Of a stretch of 64,000 nucleotides of DNA, positions 42,328 to 51,211 are shown piece after piece. The notes under the pieces were generated by a model. It searched no databases. It was not told where the DNA came from and saw only the letters and a program-made list of their open reading frames with translations. This DNA is from Melioribacteraceae bacterium. Its GTDB lineage: Bacteria; Bacteroidota; Ignavibacteria; Ignavibacteriales; Melioribacteraceae. Within the stretch, counting starts at the first letter, position 1. Each line of letters begins with the position of its first letter. Made by a program: the position numbers and the translations under genes. The stretch is from contig JALVFE010000009.1 in NCBI GenBank assembly GCA_027030245.1, positions 1-64,000 on the forward strand. Direction: 5' to 3'.

Positions 42328-42831
42328 TTAAAATTTTGGTTTAAAGAAATTTCCGAACTTTCCTCTCATTCCCATTCGGTGATGTTCGAACTTTCCGGGT
42401 CTATGCATTTCAACAAATCTTTTGAAATTGGAAATCCAAATTTTTTGCTGCTCCGGTTTTAAAATTTTATAAACCGCAAACCATGTATTCAATTTCGATC
42501 GCATAATCTTTCCTTGTAAATCATCTATCTTATCCGAAAGCGAAAGGATTTTATCTTCATCAATATTTCCTGTGTTCATCATTTTGTTTATTTCCAATTT
42601 GGTTTTCCGGATTTCCGCTCTCAAATCTATAGCTTTTTTTCTGTGCCCGTATGTTATTTCGTAAAATTGATTTTTTTGGGATTCGTCCAGATTCAACTTA
42701 TTGATTATTTTTCCGTGTTTGAAATTCGCATCGACCGGCGGTTTGGGTCGCGGCTGAGCAATTACACTTGCGGTTAGAATTATTAATAAAAATAAGAAAG
42801 ACGGGACAAAATTCTTAACTTGAACTTTCAT
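42328..42831 (-). CDS. Spy/CpxP-like periplasmic protein
   Basis: The 167-residue product has a signal peptide (FLFLLIILTASVIAQ) and a helical mature part of the Spy/CpxP/CnrX class. It shows LNLDESQKNQFYEI and, further on, LKPEQQKIWISNF, the LTxxQ-type pairs of this fold, plus a His/Met/Arg-rich tail (MHRPGKFEHHRMGMRG) that could bind metal. Such proteins are periplasmic chaperones or metal sensors. It diverges from an ECF sigma gene. The same promoter-like motif is found on its side of the shared region, so it is a likely target of that sigma factor. Confidence 0.75.
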   Translation of the reverse strand: MKVQVKNFVPSFLFLLIILTASVIAQPRPKPPVDANFKHGKIINKLNLDESQKNQFYEITYGHRKKAIDLRAEIRKTKLEINKMMNTGNIDEDKILSLSDKIDDLQGKIMRSKLNTWFAVYKILKPEQQKIWISNFKRFVEMHRPGKFEHHRMGMRGKFGNFFKPKF

Positions 42832-42872
42832 TTTTTCCTCCTTTAATGAATGATGATTTTGGTATTTTTACC

Positions 42873-42934
42873 GTTAGACAAACCCATTAAAGTAAAGGTT
42901 TAATTAAACCTTTCCGGCGCGGGAGTTGTCTAAC
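42873..42934. promoter_or_regulatory. Symmetric divergent ECF-type promoter region
   Basis: The 62 bases are a mirrored unit. GTTAGACAA at 42873-42881 and TTGTCTAAC at 42926-42934 are perfect inverted copies. A perfect 20-bp palindrome (AAAGGTTTAA/TTAAACCTTT) lies at 42894-42913, exactly 12 bases from each. Read outward in either direction it gives AAACCTTT-N12-TTGTCTAAC, which fits the AACC(TTT)...GTCTAA pattern I associate with ECF promoters in Bacteroidota. One promoter would serve the ECF sigma gene, the other the Spy-like gene. Confidence 0.7.
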
Positions 42935-42954
42935 TATTTCAAAGGACGGAGAAT

Positions 42955-43503
42955 ATGGCGGAAGAGAAAGACGAAATTCTTGTTCGGAAATTTTTGGATG
43001 GTGATGAACGTGCTTTCAACGAAATTGTTATCCGTTATAGGAAAAAAATCTATTGGCATGCAAGAAGAATGCTGGGTAATCATCCCGATGCGGACGATGT
43101 AACGCAAGATGTATTGGTTCAAGTTTACAAAAAATTAAAAACATTTAAGTTTAATTCGTCGTTATATACATGGATTTTCCAAATAACGAGCAGAAGATGT
43201 TTGAACAAAATAAAGAAAAACAATATTAAAAAGTTTTTATCGTTGGATAATGAACATGAAAATTTTTTACGCAATAACGACGATATTATAAAATCTTATG
43301 AAGATAAAGAAAAATTGGAAAAGCTAAACAAAATATTGAACGGAATTCCCGCCAGACAAAAGGAAGTATTTTTGCTTAAACGGTTTGAAGGACTTACATA
43401 TAAAGAGATTTCCGGAATAACCGGCAAGAGTATCGGTTCGTTGAAGGCAAGTTATCATTTGGCTTTACAAAAAATTTTAGAGAGAATGAGCAATGAAGAA
43501 TAA
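42955..43503 (+). CDS. ECF RNA polymerase sigma factor
   Basis: The 182-residue product has sigma region 2 (FLDGDERAFNEIVIRYRKKIY, then ADDVTQDVLVQVYKKL) and region 4 (GIPARQKEVFLLKRFEGLTYKEISGITGKSIGSLKASYHLA), with a short linker and no region 3, which is the ECF layout. It is the first gene of an operon with a membrane anti-sigma-like gene (11-base overlap) and a Spy-like periplasmic gene. The mirrored promoter region upstream suggests that it controls itself and the divergent Spy-like gene. The signal may be envelope stress or metal. Confidence 0.93.
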   Translation: MAEEKDEILVRKFLDGDERAFNEIVIRYRKKIYWHARRMLGNHPDADDVTQDVLVQVYKKLKTFKFNSSLYTWIFQITSRRCLNKIKKNNIKKFLSLDNEHENFLRNNDDIIKSYEDKEKLEKLNKILNGIPARQKEVFLLKRFEGLTYKEISGITGKSIGSLKASYHLALQKILERMSNEE

Positions 43504-44050
43504 AGAGAAAATATTAAAATATTTAAGTTACCGGATGAACGAAGTTGAGAAAGAGAAATTCGAGAAAGATTTGCAAAGTTCGGAATCTTTAAAAAGAGAA
43601 TACAACGAAACTGTCAAACGTCTGAAAAACCTTGAGGCTTTGGGTAATGTTGAAACCCGTGAAGATTATTTTTCTTCGCTGTTACCAAAAATTCGTGAAA
43701 AATCGGAAAAACAAAAGAAAAGGGTCTATACAATTTCGTATGGCTTGGCAATAGTGCTGAGCGTATTTGTTATTATCTTTTATTTCGTCGGACAAGGTAA
43801 TAAATCTTTTCTTACCGATTCCGATTTCGATAAAATATTCGACGATACTACGTCCGTAACTCTTGTTTCGGATATTATTGATAATGAACAAATCGACTTG
43901 GATGATTCCTATTTCCGGTTGAACGATTTCGATTTGACTGCGGAATATTTCCGGAATTTACCTGAAAGCGATTTAATGTTAATACTTAACTCTCTCAACG
44001 AGGAAGAGTTAACCGAATTGGAAAAAGAAATTTCAGTAAAAAAATTATAG
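43493..44050 (+). CDS. Membrane anti-sigma factor-like protein
   Basis: The 185-residue product has a cytoplasmic N-terminal helical part (KYLSYRMNEVEKEKFEKDL, similar to zinc-free anti-sigma domains), one membrane segment (YGLAIVLSVFVIIFYFVGQ, about residues 83-101) and an acidic periplasmic tail. It overlaps the ECF sigma gene by 11 bases, which is the usual place of the anti-sigma partner. It would hold the sigma factor at the membrane until a periplasmic signal arrives. There is no recognised named domain, so the call rests on topology and context. Confidence 0.7.
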   Translation: MKNKEKILKYLSYRMNEVEKEKFEKDLQSSESLKREYNETVKRLKNLEALGNVETREDYFSSLLPKIREKSEKQKKRVYTISYGLAIVLSVFVIIFYFVGQGNKSFLTDSDFDKIFDDTTSVTLVSDIIDNEQIDLDDSYFRLNDFDLTAEYFRNLPESDLMLILNSLNEEELTELEKEISVKKL

Positions 44051-44058
44051 GTGAAACA

Positions 44059-44529
44059 ATGAAAAAAATTGCGATGACCGTATTTATTCTGATATTGTTT
44101 ACAATAGTCAGTAACGCACAAATTGAACACAGGCGACCGCACCATTTCGGTAAAGGATGGGCAAAAATAGAACAGCTTGAGAAATTAAAACTTTTGGAAA
44201 TACTTGACTTGGACGAAGAAACTTCCGTGCGTTTTTTTGCAAGAAAAAATAAACATCATAAACTTCAGAAAAAATTAATGGAGCGGAAAGACAGCTTGAT
44301 TTCGGTTTTGGAAAATTACGTTGATGATTCCGCAGGGCAAAATAAAATAATGTCGTTGGTAAACGAAATTAACGGAATTGAAATACAACTTGCGAAAAAC
44401 AAAAAAGAATTTATAGCTTCTCTCACAGATATTTTAATTCCCGAACAAATTGCAAAAATGGTAATTTTCGAATCCCGGTTCAGACGAAAAATTGCCGATT
44501 TCCTCGTTAAGAAACGGAAGAGAAAATAA
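44059..44529 (+). CDS. Spy/CpxP/CnrX-like periplasmic protein
   Basis: The 156-residue product has a signal peptide (MTVFILILFTIVSNA) and a highly helical, basic mature part. LEILDLDEETSVRFFARKNKH and LTDILIPEQIAKMVIFESRF correspond to the paired LTxxQ-like helices of Spy and CnrX. His clusters (HRRPHHFGKG, KNKHHKL) could bind metal. It is the third gene of the ECF operon. By analogy with CnrYXH of Cupriavidus, where CnrX is the periplasmic metal sensor, it may detect the signal. It resembles the divergent gene at 42328. Confidence 0.72.
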   Translation: MKKIAMTVFILILFTIVSNAQIEHRRPHHFGKGWAKIEQLEKLKLLEILDLDEETSVRFFARKNKHHKLQKKLMERKDSLISVLENYVDDSAGQNKIMSLVNEINGIEIQLAKNKKEFIASLTDILIPEQIAKMVIFESRFRRKIADFLVKKRKRK

Positions 44530-44670
44530 TTAGCGGTAATCAATTTCTTTAGACCATAAAAGATATTTTGTCACATTTATTGTGAATCTTTGAAAAATTG
44601 GAACTTCAAAGGAAAATTTCTGTTAAAGAATTGATTGCGGTACTAAACTTTCAGGTGGCAAAATAAAGTA

Positions 44671-44701
44671 TTGATTTTTTACTTTCGATAATTTATCTTT
44701 C
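44671..44701 (+). promoter_or_regulatory. Probable tRNA-Leu promoter
   Basis: TTG at 44671-44673 is followed after 20 bases by TATCTTTC at 44694-44701, seven of eight positions of TAnnTTTG. The tRNA begins 12 bases later. The spacing is the same as at rplU. Confidence 0.55.
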
Positions 44702-44713
44702 AAGTTCGATTAT

Positions 44714-44797
44714 GCGGAAGTGGTGAAATTGGTATACACGCTACTTTGAGGGGGTAGTGCCCGCAAGGGCGTACGGGTTCAAGTCCCGTCTTCCGCA
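44714..44797 (+). tRNA. tRNA-Leu (anticodon GAG)
   Basis: The acceptor stem GCGGAAG at 44714-44720 pairs with CTTCCGC at 44790-44796, with A as discriminator base. The anticodon arm CTACT-TTGAGGG-GGTAG gives GAG at loop positions 3-5, reading CUC/CUU. A long variable arm (TGCCCGCAAGGGCGT region) marks a class II tRNA such as Leu. The T-arm is ACGGG-TTCAAGT-CCCGT. CCA is not encoded; ACTA follows. Confidence 0.95.
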
Positions 44798-44829
44798 CTA
44801 GTCATCTAAATTAAAAAAAAGGGGAAAGT

Positions 44830-45603
44830 ATGAAGAAGGTTGTTTTTTTAATACTTAGTCTGCTTTTGTTATCGGTCGGTTTTGTCTCCGCGCAGAATAA
44901 GGAAATGGATCCGGAAGCGGCAAAATTATATAATTCCGGCAACAAAATGTTGAAATCGGGAAATTATGAAGGCGCAATTGAAGATTATTCCAAGGCGCTT
45001 GAAATTTCGCAAGATTACAGAATTTACTACCAGCAAGGTATTGCATATAAAAAACTCCGTAAGTTCGATAAAGCTCTCGAATCCTTCCATAAATGTTTGG
45101 AAGCTAATCCCGAATTTACAATTGTTTATAACAGTTTGGGTACAACGTATTATGCCAAAGGCGATTACTTAAAAGCCATCGAATATTTTACAAAATTCGA
45201 GGAATCGGTTAAAAAGCCCAAACTTAAAAAACGCGCTAAAAAATATATCAGTCTTGCTTATACCAAATTAGGCGATAAGGAAGCAAGGGATAAAAATTAC
45301 AAAAAAGCCATCGAATATTTGGAAAAAGCGGTTGAAGCTTATAATTACGATGCCGCTTACTTAAAACTTGCCGATGCTTACATTGAAATGGGTGAATATC
45401 AAAAAGCTTTGGAAGCCGCTGACAATGCAATTAAATATCGAAGTAAAAAATCCAAAGTTCCGAAAGGCGCACCTTATTTCTATAAAGGCTTGGCGTACAA
45501 GGGTCTCAAAGACAAAGCAAACGCTAAACAAAATTTTGTTATTGCTTCCAAAGATAAATTATACAGAGACAGAAGTAAACACGAATTAAAATACTTGAAT
45601 TAA
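44830..45603 (+). CDS. Secreted tetratricopeptide-repeat protein
   Basis: The 257-residue product has a signal peptide (VVFLILSLLLLSVGFVSA) followed by about six TPR units, for example AAKLYNSGNKMLKSGNYEGAI, YYQQGIAYKKLRKFDKALE and YNSLGTTYYAKGDYLKAIE. TPRs form a superhelical surface for protein binding, here in the periplasm. The gene begins 33 bases after tRNA-Leu and ends before a clear terminator, so it may share the tRNA transcript or have its own promoter. Its partner is not evident. Confidence 0.82.
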   Translation: MKKVVFLILSLLLLSVGFVSAQNKEMDPEAAKLYNSGNKMLKSGNYEGAIEDYSKALEISQDYRIYYQQGIAYKKLRKFDKALESFHKCLEANPEFTIVYNSLGTTYYAKGDYLKAIEYFTKFEESVKKPKLKKRAKKYISLAYTKLGDKEARDKNYKKAIEYLEKAVEAYNYDAAYLKLADAYIEMGEYQKALEAADNAIKYRSKKSKVPKGAPYFYKGLAYKGLKDKANAKQNFVIASKDKLYRDRSKHELKYLN

Positions 45604-45630
45604 TATTTAATTTTATGCTAAATATAAAAG

Positions 45631-45652
45631 CCCTCGTTCGCGAGGGTTTTTT
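45631..45652 (+). terminator. Rho-independent terminator
   Basis: CCCTCG at 45631-45636, loop TTCG, CGAGGG at 45641-45646, then TTTTTT. It ends the TPR gene transcript. Confidence 0.92.
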
Positions 45653-45820
45653 ATTTTAAAATTTATTTGAATTTTTTCCCGCCTGAAAACTGTGCGAATC
45701 TTTCTTTTTGATTTTGCCGCAACCACATTAACTCGTTGAATAATAAGGAATTATAACAATTAGCAGAGAAAATATTTTAACTTATCCATATATTTTTATA
45801 TATTATAAGAAAATATAAAA

Positions 45821-46621
45821 ATGTTTTCTGAACCGGTAAATTTAATTTTAGCTGTAACATTAGCGTTCTTTATTTCGTCTTTAGCTTATAAGAAAGAATC
45901 GCTTAGTAAAGACGGAGCCGTTGCCGCATTTTTGCTGGGCAGTTTAATATTCGGTTTGGGGGGAATAAAATGGAGCGTTCCGCTTTTAACGTTTTTTATT
46001 ACGTCCAGTTTTTTCTCGAATTTGAGGAAAAAAAGAACAAACCGGATGGATGAAGTTTTTGAAAAAACCGGTAAAAGGGATTTTTGGCAAGTTGTTGCAA
46101 ACGGCGGATTCGGCGGAATACTTGTTATGGTGAACTTTTTTTATCCCAACGAAATATGGTTTTTGTTATACACGGTTTATTTGGCGGTCATGACAGCAGA
46201 TACTTGGGCAACCGAATTAGGAACACTTAAGATGAGGAAAACGTATAACATTACAACGTTCCGCCAGGTAGAACAAGGGGTTTCCGGCGGAGTTTCTGTT
46301 GCAGGCATGTTAGCGGCTCTTATCGGCGCAGCGGTTATAGGGCTGAGTTCCGCTCCGTGGCTTAGCAATTTAATATTTCTCATTCCGGCGATTACATTTA
46401 CCGGTTTTGGGGGAAGTATAATCGATAGTTTCCTTGGCGCAACTGTTCAAGTGCAATACGGTTGTAGGGTCTGCGGGAAGGTGACGGAGAGAAAAAGTCA
46501 TTGCGGTTCAAAAACCGTTAGAGTGAAAGGACTAAGTTGGTTTAATAACGACTGGGTTAACTTCGTTTCCGGAATGGCGGGCGTGTTTATTTTTTACATA
46601 ATATTTTCGGCAATAGCTTAG
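45821..46621 (+). CDS. DUF92 family membrane protein
   Basis: The 266-residue product has about six membrane segments. Family signs are YKKESLSKDGAVAAFLLGSLIFGLGG near the N-terminus, GKRDFWQVVANGGFGG, the TADTWATELGTL stretch, and GSIIDSFLGATVQ followed by a small Cys site (CRVCGKVTERKSHCG). This is PF01940, which includes plant phytyl-phosphate/farnesyl-phosphate kinases (VTE6) and many bacterial proteins of uncertain role. It overlaps the large TPR gene by one base. A CTP-dependent polyprenyl-phosphate kinase role is possible. Confidence 0.87.
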   Translation: MFSEPVNLILAVTLAFFISSLAYKKESLSKDGAVAAFLLGSLIFGLGGIKWSVPLLTFFITSSFFSNLRKKRTNRMDEVFEKTGKRDFWQVVANGGFGGILVMVNFFYPNEIWFLLYTVYLAVMTADTWATELGTLKMRKTYNITTFRQVEQGVSGGVSVAGMLAALIGAAVIGLSSAPWLSNLIFLIPAITFTGFGGSIIDSFLGATVQVQYGCRVCGKVTERKSHCGSKTVRVKGLSWFNNDWVNFVSGMAGVFIFYIIFSAIA

Positions 46622-49593
46622 TGGTTAAATATATCCGGCATATAGTAATTATTGCGATTTTGACTTTTGGAATTATCCGGGGTCAATCTTCCCGTAATTA
46701 TTACGATGAAGCCCTGACTTCGTTCGGTAAAAAAGATTACGCAAAAGCATACGAATTATTTACAGCATTTATAAAAAATAATCCGCGAAGCGATTTAATT
46801 GCTTCTGCTAAATACTATTCTGCGGAAAGCCTGATTGCAATTAACGATTTTGAAGGCGCCATCCAAGAACTCACTTCACTCGTTAGCGATTATAAATATT
46901 CGGTAATCCGACCCCAAGCATTATACAAACTCGGTGAATTGTTTTTCGAGTTGGCTGAATATGATAATGCCCGTCAAAAACTTGAACTTTATCTTTTACA
47001 ATATCCGTACGGTTCGTTTACAGGTTCCGTTTATTATTTAATCGGGGAAAGTTATGTAAGGCAAGAACGTTTCGATGAAGCAATTGATTTTCTGAAAAAT
47101 GCGATAGAAATCAAACGCAAGAACGAATTTATGGATCAAACCGTTTTTTCGCTCGCCAATATTTACGAAAGGAAAGGCGATTACGAAAAAGCCGTTGAAT
47201 ATTACGATAAACTTTTGGCATTTTACAGAAAAAGTAATTTATTGCCTTACGCGCAATTGCGTATCGGAGTTTGTTATTACAATCTTGGCGAATATGAAAG
47301 TGCGATACTCGAATTGACCGACCCTTTAATTGACCGTTTGCCGGAAGATTCCCGGAAAGAAGCTATGTTTGTTTTGGGGCGGACGTATTATGCTCAAAAT
47401 AATTTCGCAAAAGCTTCGGAAATATTTTCGGAGCTGCTCTCGGGCAATATCGATAAACAATTCAGAAATAAAATCAGTTACAGTTTGGCTTGGGTGCACT
47501 TCGGGAACAAGAATTACGACGATGCATTCAAAATTTTTAGTAATATCGCAAAACTTAAAACCGATACGCTTGCTGCTAATGCGTTGTTCTGGGCTGCGGA
47601 ATGCAAAAGATTAAGCGGTAAGCGGGATGAAGCGGTCGGGATTTTCAACCGTTTTTTGGAAAAGTATCCGCAACATAAATTATCTGCTAAAGCCAAATTG
47701 AATTTGGGTTTGGCAAAATTGGACGATAACAATTTTTCCCTTTCGGAACGCGATTTAATTTCCGCTACTAATTCCCCCGATATTAAAACAAAAGCCAAAG
47801 CGTTTCTACTTTTGGGAAATATCAGTCTTGAGAAAAAAGATTATAAATCGGCAGAGAAGTATTTTCGTGATTGCATTGAGCTTAATCCTTCGGCGGAAAT
47901 ACAAAACAAGGGATTGCTCGGTTTGGGGATTGCGCAGTTTTATTTGAATAAACCGTCGAAAGCAATCAAGCGATTTAAAAAAATAATTTCCGGTCTAAAT
48001 CCCGAAGAGAAAAGCAGAAAATATTTTTATTTAGCCGAATCCTGTTTTGCGTTAAAGAAATACAAACTGGCAATCTCAAACTACAATAACGTTAAAACTA
48101 AGAACAAAAATTTATTGAAAGAAACTTTGTACGGAAAAGCTTACTCTTATTTCAACTCCAAAGATTTCGCAAATGCCGCTTATCTCTTTCGTAAATATTT
48201 GAACCGGTTTAACAAAGATAAAAGGTTGCTTGAAATTAAAACAAGGTTGGCAGAATCTTATTTCGGAGTGAAAGATTTTCAAAAGGCGGCTAAGTTATAC
48301 AATGAACTGATTTTCAAAAATAAACGGCTTGCCGGTTCGGATGAAGCTTATTACAGATACGGACAAGCCTTGTTTCAAGCCGGAAATTCAAATCAAGCCA
48401 TTACTGTTTTCCGGGAATTGCAGAAGAAATTTCCCCGTTCACAATACGGCGACGAAGCTCAATATTTAATCGGTTGGGTTAATTTCCAGCAAGGAAATTT
48501 TGAAGAAGCGATTACGAGTTACGAAAGTGTAATAGAAAAATATCCGAGATCTAAAATTATACCAATAGCTATTTACTCCATCGGCGATTCGTATTTTAAT
48601 CTCGGTCAATATGAAAAAGCCATAAGAAAATATATGGAATTAATTAAACGCTTCCCGAACACAAAATATGTTTTCGATGCAATTAACGGAATAATTTATT
48701 GTTACGAAGTAACCGACCGGACTAACGATGCGGTTAAATTTATTGACAATATAATTCAAACTAATTCGCAACCCGAATTTAACGACAAGATATTTTTCAA
48801 AAAAGGGGAAATATTTTACAGCATTGCCAACTATAAAGAAGCAATCAACAGTTACAAAGAATTTATTGTAAAATTTCCGGCGAGTAAACTTGTGCCGAAC
48901 GCTTATTATTGGATTGGGAAAAGTGCATCGAACTTGGGAAGTTACGACGAAGCTTTAATTAACTTCCACAAAGTGATTAATAATTACATTCAATCCGATA
49001 TCGCAGTGCAAGCGGTGATTGAAGCAGGCGCCATTTACGATAAACGCGAAAACTATGACGGGGAAATTGAGCTTTACGAATCGACTTTCGATAAGTTGAA
49101 AAACAAAGAAGGTGCCGCCGAAATTGCTTTTAAAAAAGCCGAGGTTTTTATCAAGAAAGATGAAATTCCCAAAGCATATAACTCGCTGTTAACGGTTTTG
49201 GAAATTTACCCAGGAACAATCTTTTCCGATAAAGCTAAAATTGAACTTGGCATAATTGAACTTGCGAGAAAGAATTATAAAAAAGCGGAAGAATTGTTCA
49301 GGGAAGTTGCGGGCTCACGAAAAGACGATGTTGGTGCAAAAGCCCAATATTATTACGGAGAAGCGTTATTCGATCAAAACAAAACGGAAGACGCAATTGC
49401 CGCTTTTGTGAGAGTGCGCTCGATTTTTTCCGGATACGACGAATGGTACACACGGTCGTTAATCAGATTGGGCGATTGTTACGTAAAACTTAACGATAAG
49501 AAAAACGCCAAGGAAATGTATTCGGCGGTTTTGAAAAAACACCGTACCGATAAATACGGTGCCGAAGCCAAATCAAAATTGAAAAAGTTATGA
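46621..49593 (+). CDS. Large periplasmic TPR protein
   Basis: The 990-residue product has a signal sequence (HIVIIAILTFGIIRG) and more than twenty TPR units along its full length (for example SSRNYYDEALTSFGKKDYAK and ARQKLELYLLQYPYG, repeated with GDSYFNLGQYEKAI-type units). Many have the spacing of the YbgF/CpoB and BamD class, with YPxS/Y turns. The start is GTG, overlapping DUF92. It is followed by a barrel gene (ATGA overlap), a HU-SPOR gene and ExbB-ExbD-TonB, so a scaffold for an envelope machine is likely. The exact role is unknown. Confidence 0.85.
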   Translation: MVKYIRHIVIIAILTFGIIRGQSSRNYYDEALTSFGKKDYAKAYELFTAFIKNNPRSDLIASAKYYSAESLIAINDFEGAIQELTSLVSDYKYSVIRPQALYKLGELFFELAEYDNARQKLELYLLQYPYGSFTGSVYYLIGESYVRQERFDEAIDFLKNAIEIKRKNEFMDQTVFSLANIYERKGDYEKAVEYYDKLLAFYRKSNLLPYAQLRIGVCYYNLGEYESAILELTDPLIDRLPEDSRKEAMFVLGRTYYAQNNFAKASEIFSELLSGNIDKQFRNKISYSLAWVHFGNKNYDDAFKIFSNIAKLKTDTLAANALFWAAECKRLSGKRDEAVGIFNRFLEKYPQHKLSAKAKLNLGLAKLDDNNFSLSERDLISATNSPDIKTKAKAFLLLGNISLEKKDYKSAEKYFRDCIELNPSAEIQNKGLLGLGIAQFYLNKPSKAIKRFKKIISGLNPEEKSRKYFYLAESCFALKKYKLAISNYNNVKTKNKNLLKETLYGKAYSYFNSKDFANAAYLFRKYLNRFNKDKRLLEIKTRLAESYFGVKDFQKAAKLYNELIFKNKRLAGSDEAYYRYGQALFQAGNSNQAITVFRELQKKFPRSQYGDEAQYLIGWVNFQQGNFEEAITSYESVIEKYPRSKIIPIAIYSIGDSYFNLGQYEKAIRKYMELIKRFPNTKYVFDAINGIIYCYEVTDRTNDAVKFIDNIIQTNSQPEFNDKIFFKKGEIFYSIANYKEAINSYKEFIVKFPASKLVPNAYYWIGKSASNLGSYDEALINFHKVINNYIQSDIAVQAVIEAGAIYDKRENYDGEIELYESTFDKLKNKEGAAEIAFKKAEVFIKKDEIPKAYNSLLTVLEIYPGTIFSDKAKIELGIIELARKNYKKAEELFREVAGSRKDDVGAKAQYYYGEALFDQNKTEDAIAAFVRVRSIFSGYDEWYTRSLIRLGDCYVKLNDKKNAKEMYSAVLKKHRTDKYGAEAKSKLKKL

Positions 49594-51176
49594 AAGTATT
49601 AATTAAAATATTTGCAACATTAATTTTTGCGGGTTCCGTTATTGCACAGCAATCGGGAGAAGGGCAAAGCGTGGAATTGCCGGAATTTGTTATTACCGGC
49701 GTCAGGAAAATTAATATTCCCGAAGTTAAAAAACAGAAACCGCCCTATATTCCGATGAACATAAAAAAATACATTTCACAATCCGAAACTCCGGAAAACT
49801 TAACTCCGGTAGAAGTTTCCAATCCGGCGTTTATTGTTGGACCGGAAAACAAAATATCGGAATACAATGCACTTTTAACCGGCGCTGTTGGAACGGTAAC
49901 GTTTCCGAGAGGTGAATTTTTCTATAATAATCAATACGGCGGACTTTTTCTAAATGCCGATATTTGGGGAATGAGCGAAAGGGAATTTGTTAAAGATGCC
50001 GGCTTTAATCAAACCGGGGCAAAATTAAATTTGGGATATTCGTTTGATCACAATGAAAAAACTCTCGGCGGATTAAGATTAGGTTTATCCGGTGAATATT
50101 TTGTGAACTCTTATAATTTGTACGGTTCCGCCGTAAATTTAACCCGTGTAACCCGCAACGGAAATATCGGATTAAGTATTTCGAATAATTTTTCTTCCGT
50201 GAGATACGGAATAGGAATTTCCGGTGAATTGATTAAGTTCGACGAAAATAAATTAACGCAAACATTAACAACCGCCGGGGCATTCGTAAAATTTCCGGTG
50301 GGACTTCTTACGTTCGGGCTTACCGGTTCGGTACAAAATCAAAGTTTGGTCAATAATTTAAGCAGAAAAAGTTCTTATGATTATTTTACCATAAAACCTG
50401 AAGTGCGTCTGAAAATTTTTAAAAGGATGGAATTGATAGCCGGATTGTTCTTTTCGCAACGGGATAACAGCGGATTCTTTTCGCCGCATATAAAAGTCGG
50501 AACGAAAATAACCAAAAGGCTTTCCGCATTTGCCGAATTTGCGCCGCGCACGGAATTTTTAACTGTTTCCGATTTTATCAATCGAAACCGGTTCTACAAA
50601 CTTAATAGCATTGAAAATGTTTACATGAAGAGAAATAATAATATAAAATTTTCGTTAGCTTACGGTTACTTGCAATATTTTGAGATTGACGCTGATTTGG
50701 AATTCAACCGTTACGATAATTTACCTTATTTCGAAAGACCGGATACTTCGGGTAATTTTATTCTTGCCGAACTCGACGGGGTGAATGATTTTGCGTTTAA
50801 TACTAACGCATTCTTCGATTTCTTCAAGTACGGAAAACTATCAGCCGGTTTGAAATATCAAATTATAACCAAAGGCGGAAATCAAATTCCGTATTATCCG
50901 TTGTTGACGAGTGAATTTACATATTGGTACGGTTTTAACGACCGGCTTGATGCGACTCTCCGGTTGAATTACTCGGCGAAAATTTATGCCGATTTGCAAA
51001 ATACAAAAACGGTTCCCGACTATTTAACTTTCGGATTCTCGGTAGGTTACGAATTATTCGAAAATTTCAAAATAACTTTCGATGCGGAGAATCTGTTCAA
51101 CAGAAAAAATTATTTGTTTGAAAATTACCGCGCGAAAACATTGGATGTTATCGCGGGTTTTGAATACAGATGGTAA
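49590..51176 (+). CDS. Predicted outer-membrane barrel, TonB-receptor-like
   Basis: The 528-residue product has a signal peptide (IKIFATLIFAGSVIA, then QQSGEG). An early QSVELPEFVITGVRKINIPEV segment is similar to the TonB-box region of receptors. A long barrel follows, ending IAGFEYRW with terminal aromatic Trp, as in proteins inserted by BAM. The C-terminal strands (ENFKITFDAENLFNRKNYLFE) look like the last strands of TonB-dependent receptors, but the plug domain is missing or very short. It is coupled to the TPR gene by ATGA and close to ExbB-ExbD-TonB. Confidence 0.78.
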   Translation: MKVLIKIFATLIFAGSVIAQQSGEGQSVELPEFVITGVRKINIPEVKKQKPPYIPMNIKKYISQSETPENLTPVEVSNPAFIVGPENKISEYNALLTGAVGTVTFPRGEFFYNNQYGGLFLNADIWGMSEREFVKDAGFNQTGAKLNLGYSFDHNEKTLGGLRLGLSGEYFVNSYNLYGSAVNLTRVTRNGNIGLSISNNFSSVRYGIGISGELIKFDENKLTQTLTTAGAFVKFPVGLLTFGLTGSVQNQSLVNNLSRKSSYDYFTIKPEVRLKIFKRMELIAGLFFSQRDNSGFFSPHIKVGTKITKRLSAFAEFAPRTEFLTVSDFINRNRFYKLNSIENVYMKRNNNIKFSLAYGYLQYFEIDADLEFNRYDNLPYFERPDTSGNFILAELDGVNDFAFNTNAFFDFFKYGKLSAGLKYQIITKGGNQIPYYPLLTSEFTYWYGFNDRLDATLRLNYSAKIYADLQNTKTVPDYLTFGFSVGYELFENFKITFDAENLFNRKNYLFENYRAKTLDVIAGFEYRW

Positions 51177-51211
51177 AATTTTAATTTGGTTCATAACATT
51201 AGAGGGCTAAC

